NCBI GenBank assembly: GCA_963930775.1 | Contig: CAWVNT010000209.1 | Span: 124,001 to 188,000, forward strand | DNA from: Cliona cf. orientalis | Taxonomy: Eukaryota; Porifera; Demospongiae; Clionaida; Clionaidae | Direction: 5' to 3' | Length of the DNA: 64,000 nt | In this document: one piece after another, positions 1 to 12,205 of the stretch | Layout of the letters: each line of letters starts with the position of its first letter | Position numbering within the stretch: the first letter of the stretch is position 1 | Position numbers and translations under genes: made by a program | The notes under the pieces: generated by a model | What the model was told of the DNA's origin: nothing | The model's input: the letters and a program-made list of their open reading frames with translations, nothing else | The model's database searches: none

Positions 1-1763
1 AAATAAGACAAAAGGCCCGAAATTCAATCAGACAAATGTACACACTGTGATGTTGCCATTGATACTTCACTTCCCTGAGAGCCAAGAGAGAGTTCGTCGA
101 CGTAATACTTTACGATTGGTGAATTCTAATCACATGATATCTTAGAACATAACGTTACAATCGTATGTCACATAATGTGTCTGTTCTCCAGTAACGCCCT
201 CGAAAAAAAGACACGGAGGGAGATTTCTTTGGACCTGGGCGAGTGATTCCTCATGGACTTCAATGCATTTGAGGTGTTGAATGGATCAGTTCGATACTGC
301 ATGCCATTTCTTGAACGCCAACAGTAGTTTGAGATCCCCACTTGAAATTTCAGGGGAGATTCTGAGCGAGCATCTCCGCAACAGCAAACCGCAATTTTTC
401 CGCAATTGCGCTTTATTCCGAGGTCAACGGAGTGCACAGGTAACAAGTAAATAACTCGGACAAGCTAATGTGTCCGTTGACGAATATGCCAACATAATGG
501 TAAGAGATGGGTTTGAGATTAGTCAGGACAAATTACTCCGTATTCATGGATGTTTTATGTCTAATTATTTGCAGTATGCTGATATATTATCTCCAAGACA
601 CGCAAACAGATCTCATGCTTTAGCACAAAATTTGTCGAAAGTCGTTGGCAATAGATACAAGTTTCATGGTTTAACAATACAAAAACAGTTGGGACAGAGG
701 AGAAGAATCAAAAGTTCAAATCTGTCTGTGGAATGAGACAGTTCGTGAGTCCAAAAACCAAAGTTGCTTAGAATCATCGGACATCTTTCAGTTGACCTGA
801 TGGGCCTAGATTCTGATCCCAACCTTGGCAATACCTTAGACATGTCATTCTGTCTCTTTTTTTTTTCAAAAGTCCAAAAAAATGCCCTGATTGGCCAATA
901 TAAAATTCCCAACCGCTACAGCTTGAGGTAGTTTAGTGCAAACTGAAACCACCCGAAACACTTGTACACGTACATTGGATAGATCCAGAATTTATCACAG
1001 GTGGAGGTATCGTCCTTTCCAATGGGCGCAAACCATACATACTTTCGGAAATTTGGGGGGAAAGACCTATTAAATCTGATCCGCGGGGTAGGATGGGGTG
1101 TGGCAGGGGTCCCACTGGATTTCCCACTGTTGGGAATCCAACAACCTAAGTTGCTCAAAATCAACTAACACACATTCCATATTGAAATTTTTGACGTCCA
1201 TCTACATGTTTCTGTTGGAATAAAGTTGGGCTTGAGAAGAAGTATCGGAATTTGATAACAAATATCACAATCCAATTCCCCATCTTGTGAAAACAAGGGG
1301 TCTGGTTTTCAGCTGATTACAATCTCACAAATGCATGTTACACAGAAAAGGTAAGTCAAGCTTCAGCAGTAAGGTGTCGCACTACTAGAGAGAGACAACA
1401 AGAGTCTTTAAGGTAAAGACGCTGCAGACCTAGTAATGTCAGATCATTAGTTTCCAGGTCAACATATGTCACACAGGTCACAGAAAAACACACATGTAGT
1501 AAATAATGACAAAAACTCTTGTGACAAATCTATTTCGCTAAATCCTGCTTTCTATCCGATTCATTATTCCACAACACACTTGTGATGAATCCCCAAAGTT
1601 TCCAACAAACATCGAGTTCTATGTTCCACAGGGGTTCCGACGGTTCGTGGTGTCGTCGTCTGTATGAAAACCGAGCAAGTTCGTACGATTCTCCGTCTGC
1701 GCTAAATGTGTCTGGCTACAAACTCCCAAAATGTTATGTTAGTCTCCGCAGGAGACTATCAGT
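1..1763. other. No recognisable gene; unique sequence
   Basis: Short open frames exist on both strands (for example 168-446 on - and 470-736 on +), but none shows a known domain, a convincing splice pair or paralogous support within the window. I see no RNA gene or clear transposon end here. The stretch is best treated as intergenic or intronic DNA of unknown content. Confidence 0.4.
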
Positions 1764-1921
1764 CATGCCCTGTGACCGGCTGAGGTGGTTTAAGTAAAAT
1801 ATAAAAATGTCAAAAAAGATGTCAAATGTCAAACATCTGGACTATGGAGGGGGTTCACACAAGATAAACTGACACAAAAAGATTGACACATAATAAGGTC
1901 ATTTTTTGACATCACACATGA
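1764..1921 (+). repeat. Truncated copy of the GGCTGAGGTGGTTTAAG / TGACATC repeat
   Basis: It begins with GCCCTGTGACCGGCTGAGG and GTGGTTTAAG, then carries GATGTCAAATGTCAAACAT, CTATGGAGG and GGTTCACAC. The same words in the same order make up the left arm of the inverted repeat at 41090-41461. A second short fragment (GCCCTGTGATGGGCTGAGG) lies near 2060. The copy has no matching right arm, so it is a half element. Confidence 0.55.
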
Positions 1922-3198
1922 AGCTTCCTTTCCAGCAAATTTCAGTAACTTGGAAAGTTCTACATTATTTCAACTCCAGATAAGAAGCAAAAAGTATTTA
2001 ATAAGGTCCAACCAGTTTTTCCAGGTTTTATACCTTTTCTAGATGTTTGCTAAAATAGCCCTGTGATGGGCTGAGGTGGTTTAGGTAATATGTAATAGTT
2101 AGAAACCTGGTGGCTATTGTTTCACTAAAAATAATTTGTTTGAGTACCAATTGGTCATATGTTCAAAATCCAACATAGGTTTTGTAGAGCACTCTTGATC
2201 AAATACGTAAATGCTAGGTACCCTTTAACCCATTGCAAATTTGTCAAAAAAGTAAACTTGTCAATTTGAATGAATGCAGCGTCCCATCTAGTATGTTGCA
2301 TCCCCTCCCCCCCCCCCAAAATAATTGGCCCATCACACAGTCTATATAACTGTGCACCCTAGCTGAATCCTCAGGTTCTGTTGGAGGATAAATTGGTCAG
2401 TTTTACACTACGGGTTTCAAAGCCAGGGTTGATCCACAATATTTTTTGCATGTTTTGTCACTTCTGACTTGAATGCACCTTTGAGTGTGATACCTGCCAA
2501 CCTCTTTGTATCCAGCACAGCAGATGAGCCTCTTACACACATTCTTTTCAAGTAGAAGTGGGACCCATGTACACTGGTTGTCTTTAAGTTGCAACTGTCA
2601 GCAAGTTGTTCGGTCAAATGTACTGCAGCTTGTGTTACACTGATGGCAATTGGAATTCACTTCGGAATTTCCCAGTTCTGAAAGTGTTCTTGGAAACTCA
2701 AAAGTTTAGAAGTCCCAAGATACCTTGAATGAAGTTTTAACTTAGAAACAGACCATCATGGGGAGATTTAGTTAAATTTATCGTGGTGTATCCAGGGTAA
2801 TAATTCAATTTACACTTATTTCAACTTTGTGCGAAATTATAAAGTTTGCCTGAAGTAAGAAACTTGCTGTTTCCAAACACATTCAACTTTCGTAGAAATG
2901 AGAACAATCAAGTTGTTCGTCGAAATCAATCATTTCGGCCAGTGAAAGCAATGGTTTAATTCACAAAACGGACGGAATCTGAACACATCAAATGTTCCTC
3001 ACAATTGCCATTAATACAAGTGTCTGCAACCGGTGTTGTGTCAAGATACTGGATAAATGACAAAAATGAACGGTTTTACCTCGTATATCAACAGTTTTAT
3101 GATCCTGAGGGTAGAACAAAATTTGAAATATTAATCTAACCGAGATCTACCCTCCATCTTGGCCTTCTTGCTCGCCAGTGTTTGTTGTGTTATCAATC
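1922..3198. other. Non-coding stretch, little recognised
   Basis: Apart from the fragment near 2060 and a C tract near 2309-2319, I see no repeat or gene. Minus-strand frames at 2403-2617 look chance-like: no splice context and no recognisable motif. Confidence 0.35.
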
Positions 3199-3480
3199 AA
3201 GTTCAGATTCAGATTCAGATTCGAGCCTCTGTTTCAGCTTTCATACACTGCTTGTAACAGAATTCATGGTGTATGACTAGTCCTTTTACTTGGCACAGTG
3301 TACTAGACTGGGTACCGGGTTTGGTACACTGCTCGTAACTGAATTCACGGTGTACTATGGTTTAGTACACTGCTCGTAACTGAATTCACGGTGTTTTCCG
3401 ACCGAAAATAGAACACCACTTGTAACTGAATTCACAGTGTTTCGGTCTGAAACACTGTGAATTCAGTTACAAGTGGTGTA
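3199..3480 (+). repeat. GATTCAG/GAATTCAC dispersed repeat ending in a perfect hairpin
   Basis: The repeat opens with three GATTCA units, then GAGCCTCTGTTTCAGCTTTC, then several degenerate GTACACTGCTCGTAACTGAA blocks. It ends in a 31-bp perfect inverted repeat (3413-3443 and 3449-3479) with a 5-nt loop. Other copies are at 40683-40900 (same orientation) and, reversed, near 10925-11070 and 44225-44400. No coding capacity is seen; it is probably a non-autonomous mobile element. Confidence 0.6.
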
Positions 3481-3790
3481 CATGCCAAACTCACTTCCTG
3501 TGACATCATAGAATTAGGCTACTCACAATCACAAGTTTTTGTAAGTAATTTGTACAACAAGAAAGCCAGGTGGCTTCATGCAGAGCTGTTTTTTTTCTTG
3601 TATTGTCTTATTTGCAGTGCTTTCTGGTGTATTTGTTGCAGTATCTCAAAGATACAATTAATATTATACCACAAACCACCATAAGATATGAAATTCTTTG
3701 TGAGAACAGGGTAACTCAAATTTGAAAAATTGTTATTCAGCTGGATTTCACTCATAAATATGAGTATTTTGAGGTGCAACATGCATATGA

Positions 3791-6710
3791 TTTTTCATCA
3801 TTTTGAGTAGTTGTGAGAACTGGGTAACTCCAATTTAAAAAATTCTTCTTCAGTTGGATTCCTCTCATCAATACGATCGAAATGAGGTGCAACATGCCTA
3901 TGTTACGATCAAAACTAAAGAAGTTATGAGCAATTGAATATTTCTGAGTTTTACTGCATGTTCTCATTCCAATTTTCTATGACTCCTGTTCAGATGCATT
4001 CACCTCATCTGTACATGTCTCTCCATGCATAATGTGCCCATATAGAAAGGATGACTAAAGAATCGGACTAAAAAATGTGTAATTTTTCATCATTTTGAGT
4101 AGTTGTGAGAACTGGGTAACTCCAATTTGAAAAATTCTTCTTCAGTTGGATTCCTCTCATCAATACGATCGAAACGAGGTGCAACATGCCTATGTTACGA
4201 TCAAAACTAAAGAAGTTATGAGCAATTGAATATTTCTGAGTTTTACTGCATGTTCTCATTCCAATTTTCTATGACTCCTGTTCAGATGCATTCACCTCAT
4301 CTGTACATGTCTCTCCATGCATAATGTGCCCATATAGAAAGGATGACTAAAAAATCGGACTAAAAAATGTGTAATTTTTCATCATTTTGAGTAGTTGTGA
4401 GAACTGGGTAACTCCAATTTAAAAAATTCTTCTTCAGTTGGATTCCTCTCATCAATACGATCGAAACGAGGTGCAACATGCCCATGTTACGATCAAAACT
4501 AAAGAAGTTATGAGCAATTGAATATTTCTGAGTTTTACTGCATGTTCTCATTCCAATTTTCTATGACTCCTGTTCAGATGCATTCACCTCATCTGTACAT
4601 GTCTCTCCATGCATAATGTGCCCATATAGAGAGGATGACTAAAGAATCGGAGTAAAAAATGTGTAATTTTTCATCATTTTGAGTAGTTGTGAGAACTAGG
4701 TAACTCCAATTTAAAAAATTCTTCTTCAGTTGGATTCCTCTCATCAATACGATCGAAACGAGGTGCAACATGCCTATGTTACGATCAAAACTAAAGAAGT
4801 TATGAGCAATTGAATATTTCTGAGTTTTACTGCATGTTCTCATTCCAATTTTCTATGACTCCTGTTCAGATGCATTCACCTCATCTGTACATGTCTCTCC
4901 ATGCATAATGTGCCCATATAGAAAGGATGACTAAAGAATCGGACTAAAAAATGTGTAATTTTTCATCATTTTGAGTAGTTGTGAGAACTGGGTAACTCCA
5001 ATTTGAAAAATTCTTCTTCAGTTGGATTCCTCTCATCAATACGATCGAAACGAGGTGCAACATGCCTATGTTACGATCAAAACTAAACAAGTTATGAGCA
5101 ATTGAATATTTCTGAGTTTTACTACATGTTCTCATTCCAATTTTCTATCACTCCTGTTCAGATGCATTCACCTCATCTGTACATGTCTCTCCATGCATAA
5201 TATACCCATGTAGAAAGGATGACTAAAGAATCGGAGTAAAAAATGTGTAATTTTTCATCATTTTGAGTAGTTGTGAGAACTGGGTAACTCCAATTTGAAA
5301 AATTCTTCTTCAGTTGGATTCCTCTCATCAATACGATCGAAACGAGGTGCAACATGCCTATGTTACGATCAAAACTAAAGAAGTTATGAGCAATTGAATA
5401 TTTCTGAGTTTTACTGCATGTTCTTATTCCAATTTTCTATGACTCCTGTTCAGATGCATTCACCTCATCTGTACATGTCTCTCCATGCATAATGTGCCCA
5501 TATAGAAAGGATGACTAAAGAATCGGAGTAAAAAATGTGTAATTTTTCATCATTTTGAGTAGTTGTGAGAACTAGGTAACTCCAATTTAAAAAATTCTTC
5601 TTCAGTTGGATTCCTCTCATCAATACGATCGAAACGAGGTGCAACATGCCTATGTTATGATCAAAACTAAAGAAGTTATGAGCAATTGAATATTTCTGAG
5701 TTTTACTGCATGTTCTCATTCCAATTTTCTATGACTCCTGTTCAGATGCATTCACCTCATCTGTACATGTCTCTCCATGCATAATGTGCCCATATAGAAA
5801 GGATGACTAAAGAATCGGAGTAAAAAATGTGTAATTTTTCATCATTTTGAGTAGTTGTGAGAACTAGGTAACTCCAATTTAAAAAATTCTTCTTCAGTTG
5901 GATTCCTCTCATCAATACGATCGAAACGAGGTGCAACATGCCTATGTTACGATCAAAACTAAAGAAGTTATGAGCAATTGAATATTTCTGAGTTTTACTG
6001 CATGTTCTCATTCCAATTTTCTATGACTCCTGTTCAGATGCATTCACCTCATCTGTACATGTCTCTCCATGCATAATGTGCCCATATAGAAAGGATGACT
6101 AAAGAATCGGAGTAAAAAATGTGTAATTTTTCATCATTTTGAGTAGTTGTGAGAACTAGGTAACTCCAATTTAAAAAATTCTTCTTCAGTTGGATTCCTC
6201 TCATCAATACGATCGAAACGAGGTGCAACATGCCTATGTTACGATCAAAACTAAAGAAGTTATGAGCAATTGAATATTTCTGAGTTTTACTGCATGTTCT
6301 CATTCCAATTTTCTATGACTCCTGTTCAGATGCATTCACCTCATCTGTACATGTCTCTCCATGCATAATATACCCATGTAGAAAGGATGACTAAAGAATC
6401 GGAGTAAAAAATGTGTAATTTTTCATCATTTTGAGTAGTTGTGAGAACTGGGTAACTCCAATTTGAAAAATTCTTCTTCAGTTGGATTCCTCTCATCAAT
6501 ACGATCGAAACGAGGTGCAACATGCCTATGTTACGATCAAAACTAAAGAAGTTATGAGCAATTGAATATTTCTGAGTTTTACTGCATGTTCTCATTCCAA
6601 TTTTCTATGACTCCTGTTCAGATGCATTCACCTCATCTATACATGTCTCTCCATGCATAATATACCCATGTAGAAAGGATGACTAAAGAATTGGAATCAA
6701 AAATGTGTAC
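3791..6710. repeat. 292-bp tandem satellite, ten full copies
   Basis: A fixed word starting TTTTTCATCATTTTGAGTAG recurs at 3791, 4083, 4375, 4667, 4959, 5251, 5543, 5835, 6127 and 6419, exactly 292 bp apart. Copies differ by only a few substitutions. Degenerate partial monomers occur on both sides (about 3696-3790 and 6711-6780), as expected at the edges of an array maintained by unequal exchange. Each unit has a short - strand open frame of 63-84 codons, which is simply the same sequence repeated. Confidence 0.95.
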
Positions 6711-7227
6711 TTTTTCATTATTGTGAATAGTTGTGAGAACTGGGTAACTCCAATTTGAAAAATTCTTCTTTAGTTCGATTGCTTCTTTGTGAACCCTACT
6801 TTGTGAAGGTTTCAAGCCAATCCATTTGAGATTGATTGAGATATTGATGATATTGTTTCTTTTAGTGGGATCCTTTGATGGTTTCCTTTCGTAGTATATT
6901 CTCATCATTTCCTTTTGTGGTTTCCATTCATGGTATCATTTTGTGGTGTCTTGTTGTTTCCTGTTATATCTTTGTGGTGTCTTGCCTGGTTTGTGGCTTT
7001 AAATAGACTAGAAATCTGTCTTTGTGGCATCCTTCTGTTGTGTCTTGTTGTATCTTTGCCTGGTTGTGGCTTATAATTAGACTGGAAATGCTATCCTCTG
7101 TCATTTCCACTTCATAGTTTCCACCCTGTTGTGTTTGGCCTGTGGTTTCCACCCTGTGGTTTCCTTCTTGTTATTTCATGGGGTGTCTTTGTGGCATCTT
7201 GCCTGGTTTTAGGCTTGAAATTAGTTA
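6711..7227. other. Degenerate satellite edge and GT-rich low-complexity DNA
   Basis: 6711-6780 is a decayed eleventh copy of the 292-bp unit. 6785-6855 contains CCCTACTTTGTGAAGGTTTC followed by GATTGAGATATTGATGA, words that belong to the 122-bp satellite at 9061-10246. 6890-7215 is a run of variants of TTTGTGGTGTCTTGCCTGGT. The array boundary therefore already mixes pieces of the next satellite. Confidence 0.6.
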
Positions 7228-7545
7228 ATTTGTCATGTTATAAAAGTGTCGTGTTAATGTGGTATAAATCTGTCGTGTTAATTTGTCGTGTTAACGTAGT
7301 GTAAATCTGTCGTGTTAATTTGTCGTGTTAATGTGGTGTAAATGTGTTGTGTTAATTTGTCGTGTTAACGTGGTGTAAATGTGTCGTGTTAATTTGTCGT
7401 GTTAACGTGGTGTAAATGTGTCATGTTAATTTGTCGTGTTAATGTGGTGTAAATGTGTCGTGTTAATTTGTCGTGTTAACGTGGTGTAAATGTGTCGTGT
7501 TAATTTGTCGTGTTAATGTGGTGTAAATGTGTCATGTTAATTGTG
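7228..7545 (+). repeat. ~37-bp tandem repeat (TGTCGTGTTAA / GTGGTGTAAATG)
   Basis: About eight copies of a unit made of two TGTCGTGTTAA words and one GTGGTGTAAATG word. The same words, joined to their reverse complements, build the 61-bp satellite that starts at 7724. They return in plain orientation at 10247-10660. Confidence 0.85.
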
Positions 7546-7661
7546 TGGTGGAATTCTAAAACACATCCTACCTCTTTCCTCTCTCAACTCCAAATGAAAA
7601 TTTTGTCCAAGTTACTGGATTGATACATTAGATTTTGAGATGCAGTCAATGTTCTCAGACT

Positions 7662-7689
7662 AAATCTCACTCTCGCGAGAGTGAGATTT
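7662..7689. repeat. 28-bp perfect palindrome centred on TCGCGA
   Basis: AAATCTCACTCTCG is followed immediately by its exact reverse complement. It lies in the unique 178-bp spacer between the 37-bp and 61-bp arrays. Related ATCTCACTC and AAATCTCAT words occur at 10660-10745, on the far side of the satellite complex, so they may mark element ends. Confidence 0.8.
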
Positions 7690-7723
7690 TGACTTTTGTT
7701 GTCTGTTCGTCCCTAATTTACAT

Positions 7724-8995
7724 ATTAACACGACATTTACACCACGTGGTGTAAATTGTCGTGTTAACGTTTACACGACAAATTAACACGACAAAAATTA
7801 ACACCACGTGGTGTTAATTGTCGTGTTAACGTTTACACGACAAAATTAACACCACGTGGTGTAAATTGTCGTGTTAACGTTTACACGACAAAAATTAACA
7901 CCACGTGGTGTAAATTGTCGTGTTAACGTTTACACGACAAATTAACATGACAAAAATTAACACCACGTGGTGTAAATTGTCGTGTTAACGTTTACACGAC
8001 AAAATTAACACCACGTGGTGTAAATTGTCGTGTTAACGTTTACACGACAAAATTAACACCACGTGGTGTAAATTGTCGTGTTAACGTTTACACGACAAAA
8101 TTAACACCACGTGGTGTATTTTGCATGTAAACGTTTACACGACAAAATTAACACCACGTGCTGTAAATTGTCGTGTTAACGTTTACACGACAAATTAACA
8201 CGACAAAATTAACACCACGTGCTGTAAATTGTCGTGTTAACGTTTACACGACAAATTAACACGACAAAATTAACACCACGTGGTGTAAATTGTCGTGTTA
8301 ACGTTTACACGACAAATTAACACGACAAAATTAACACCACGTGGTGTAAATTGTCGTGTTAACGTTTACACGACAAATTAACACGACAAAATTAACACCA
8401 CGTGGTGTAAATTGTCGTGTTAACGTTTACACGACAAATTAACACGACAAAATTAACACCACGTGGTGTAAATTGTCGTGTTAACGTTTACACGACAAAT
8501 TAACACGACAAAATTAACACCACGTGGTGTAAATTGTCGTGTTAACGTTTACACGACAAATTAACACGACAAAATTAACACCACGTGGTGTAAATTGTCG
8601 TGTTAACGTTTACACGACAAATTAACACGACAAAATTAACACCACGTGCTGTAAATTGTCGTGTTAACGTTTACACGACAAATTAACACGACAAAATTAA
8701 CACCACGTGGTGTAAATTGTCGTGTTAACGTTTACACGACAAATTAACACGACAAAATTAACACCACGTGGTGTAAATTGTCGTGTTAACGTTTACACGA
8801 CAAATTAACACGACAAAATTAACACCACGTGGTGTTAATTGTCGTGTTAACGTTTACACGACAAATTAACACGACAAAATTAACACCACGTGGTGTAAAT
8901 TGTCGTGTTAACGTTTACACGACAAATTAACACGACAAAATTAACACCACGACAAAATTAACACCACGTAGTGTAAATTGTCGTGTTAACGTTTA
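7724..8995. repeat. 61-bp satellite of nested palindromes, about 20 copies
   Basis: The unit contains the perfect 12-bp palindrome CACCACGTGGTG (an E-box core CACGTG), then TGTCGTGTTAAC, AACGTT and TTTACACGACA, which form a second imperfect dyad, then AATTAACACGACAAAATTA. The period is 61 bp where full units run (for example 8281, 8342, 8403). The first part of the array has shorter units lacking one ACACGACA word. Nearly every position lies in a dyad, so the whole block could extrude cruciforms. Confidence 0.92.
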
Positions 8996-9060
8996 CAACA
9001 TTTGGCTGTCTAATCAACAGAAATAATTGTTACCTACACCCCTGTACTGTAATACCATCG

Positions 9061-10246
9061 AATACAATCCATTAAGAATCGATTGAGATATTGATGAAAA
9101 TGTGCAGTTTTACTCGAAACATGGGGTTGTTACCCCTCATTGTGATCGTCTCGAAAAACTAACCCTACTTTGTGAAGGTTTCAAGGCAATCTGTTAAGAA
9201 TTGATTGAGATATTGATGAAAATGTGCAGTTTTACTTGAAACATGGGGTTGTTACCCCTCATTTCGATCATCTTGAAAAACTAACCCTACTTTATGAAGG
9301 TTTCAAGGCAATCCGTTAAGAATTGATTGAGATATTGATGAAAATGTGCAGTTTTACTCGAAACATGGGGTTGTTACCCCTCATTGCGATCGTCTCATAA
9401 AACTAACCCTACTTTGTGAAGGTTTCAAGGCAATCCCTTAAGAATTGATTGAGATATTGATGAAAATGTGCAGTTTTACTCGAAACATGGGGTTGTTACC
9501 CCTCATTTCGATCATCTTGAAAAACTAACCCTACTTTGTGAAGGTTTCAAGGCAATCCGTTAAGAATTGATTGAGATATTGATGAAAATGTGCAGTTTTA
9601 CTCGAAACATGGGGTTGTTACCCCTCATTTCGATCGTCTCGAAAAACTAACCCTACTTTGTGAAAGTTTCAAGGTAATCCGTTAAGAATTGATTGAGATA
9701 TTGATGAAAATGTGCAGTTTTACTCGAAACATGGGGTTGTTACCCCTCATTACGATCGTCTCGTAAAACTAACCCTACTTTGTAAAGGTTTCAAGGCAAT
9801 CCGTTAAGAATCGATTGAGATATTGATGAAAATGTGCAGTTTTACTCGAAACATGGGGTTGTTACCCCTCATTGCGATCGTCTCGGAAAACTAACCCTAC
9901 TTTGTGAAGGTTTCAAGGTAATCCGTTAAGAATCGATTGAGATATTGATGAAAATGTGCAGTTTTACTCAAAACATGGGGTTGTTACCCCTCATTGCGAT
10001 CGTCTCGGAAAACTAACCCTACTTTGTGAAGGTTTCAAGGCAATCCGTTTAGAATTGATTGAGATATTGATGAAAATGTGCAGTTTTACTCAAAACATGG
10101 GGTTGTTACCCCTCATTTCGATCGTCTCGAAAAACTAACCCTACTTTGTGAAGGTTTCAAGGCAATCCATTAAGAATCAATTGAGATATTGATGAAAATG
10201 TGCAGTTTTACTCGAAACATGGGGCTGTTACCCCTCATTTTGATCG
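9061..10246. repeat. 122-bp tandem satellite, about 9.7 copies
   Basis: TTGATGAAAATGTGCAG recurs at 9091, 9213 and 9335 and onward at 122-bp steps. Units contain ACATGGGGTTGTTACCCCTC, GATCGTCTCG and CCCTACTTTGTGAAGG. Copies differ by scattered substitutions, some at CpG sites. The array is embedded between two blocks of the TGTCGTGTTAA repeat. Confidence 0.93.
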
Positions 10247-10660
10247 GGTGTAAATGATGTGGTGTAAATTGTCGTGTTAATCCTGTGGTGTAAATTGTCG
10301 TGTTAATTTTGTCGTGTTAATTTTGTCGTGTTAATTTTGTCGTGTTAATGATGTGGTGTAAATTTGTCGTGTTAATATGTCTGTGCGTCCCCATGGAGTC
10401 TGTGCGTCCCTCTCATTTTGTCGTGTTAATGTGGTGTAAATATGTCGTGTTAATGTCTGTTCGTCCCCATGGAGTCTGTGCGTCCCTCTCATATTGTCGT
10501 GTTAACGTGGTGTTAAATTGTCGTGTTAATTTTTTGTCGTGTTAATTTGTCGTGTTAATGTCGTGTTAATGTGGTGTAAATGTCGTGTTAATGTGGTGTA
10601 AACGTGGTGTTAAATTGTCGTGTTAACGAAATATTAACACGACATTTGTCGTGTTAATCT
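10247..10660 (+). repeat. TGTCGTGTTAA / GTGGTGTAAAT repeat, irregular
   Basis: Irregularly spaced copies of the words that build the 7228-8995 arrays, here mostly in one orientation. Two copies of GGAGTCTGTGCGTCCCTCTC are interspersed. The block ends with ATTAACACGACATTTGTCGTGTTAAT, a near-perfect dyad split by its centre. Confidence 0.85.
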
Positions 10661-12205
10661 CCAGAAATCTCACTCCAAAGGTCATGTGACCCTCTGATTA
10701 ACCAATCACATGCCTAAGAACACTGTGAAATCTCATTTTTCATGAGACTTTGTCCTTTCCCCTTTCCATTTAAATAACATAGCTGTAGTGAACAGCTCTG
10801 CTAAAAATGGAAGTTCCTAAAATTACAACAAGTGGTGGAGTATTGACAAAGAATAAAATTAATATCATTTGTCAAGTTTTTATTGCAAAATATACACAAA
10901 AACACTGAAAGAATGGAAATTTTTGGTCGGAAAACAGTGTGAATTCAGTTCCGAGCGGTGTACGAACCCTGGCACCCAGTCTAGTACACTGAATTCTGTT
11001 CCGAGCGGTGTACAGTGGTTGAAACAGAGGCTGGGATCTGAATCTGAATCTGAAGCTGTCAGGATACACTGTTCGTTTACATTCAAAAAGTGCAGGAAAA
11101 ATCATAAACTATGATAAACTATGTAATCTTCCAGACACACCCCTGTCTGGACCAATCCAGACATGTAAATCCCGAGAAAAATCAAAAAACCCCGCCCCAG
11201 TATTAATAAGAATAGTTATAATGTGTACGCTATTACTAAAAAAGGCTCCAAATGATACAATTTGATATCTCACACACTTTCCAAAACTTGCCAAAGTTCT
11301 GAAACTTATTTGATACCTCTCAGATTCACTTTCGTCAAATGTGAGTGCATTTCACATAGGTATTAAACAATTTCCAAAAACAGTGCCCACAGGGAGTCAC
11401 ATTAATTAATCTAATTATCCGGTATTTCATAGACAGGATGACAACAAATTACAAAGAGCTCTGAAAGTATCAACATTTTAGCAGCTAAACTTTTCCTTCC
11501 ATATGCATTGCTGTAGTAGTTCAAAAACTGAAATGTTTTTTACTAAATGATTCAATAGAAGCAATAAAATCCTTTGTCATGGGGAGATCCAGACAAATAG
11601 TAGCTCAGGCACATGTGAAGACTTCTGGGATGTGAAAAGCCGAATGTAAATGTTCGTGGCAAACCATGAATTCTATGCAGCCTTCTGGATTGAAACTTTG
11701 AATCATTGCAACTATTAACAAGAATGCTGTTTAGTATTGTGTACTTGGTATCATTTTTAAGTGTTTTCGGTATGAAAAAAATATTCTTATCTCCAGTGCG
11801 TCGCCACATTGAAACCTAAATGAACTGACGGAGAGAGCAAGTAAATGCCGTGTAATACAATAAATATGTCAGAAAACAGCTCATTCTGGTTTATCCGAGG
11901 CATTTTTGTAGTTAGTGGTTACGCTTCTTTGCCTGCTTCAAATGTCACAACCTTCTTTGCATCTTTTGGCTTAGCTGCATTCACTAGGGCGTTACGTGAT
12001 CTACATTCACGCAATATGCAAATTTAGTTTCGAACGCTTGCGCATTACTGAGAAATGTGTAGAGTATTACAGGCGAATGAGCCACTAACAAAGCATAAAA
12101 TCAGTTTGCGAGAAGACTGACCAGTAAATTATTGTTCATTGATGAGCATTACATTGCACCACTGAGGCCAGTTAAACCCTAACTGCCAACATAAATAGCA
12201 GGATA
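10661..12205. other. Dispersed repeat fragments, no gene seen
   Basis: 10806-10920 holds the AAATTACAACAAGTGGTGGAG and TTTTTATTGCAAAATATACA tail that also follows the repeat at 40980-41090. 10925-11070 is a reversed copy of the GATTCAG/GAATTCAC repeat. The rest (11071-12205) shows no family I recognise; short open frames there lack support. Confidence 0.5.

Noticed and set aside
3752-6908. Ladder of near-identical 63-84 codon frames on the minus strand
   Set aside because: The frames repeat every 292 bp because the DNA is a satellite; no promoter, splice or codon-level constraint is visible.
7662-10745. Helitron reading of the TCGCGA palindrome and satellite block
   Set aside because: No 5' TC / 3' CTRR ends with a terminal hairpin and no A-T target dinucleotide could be shown.
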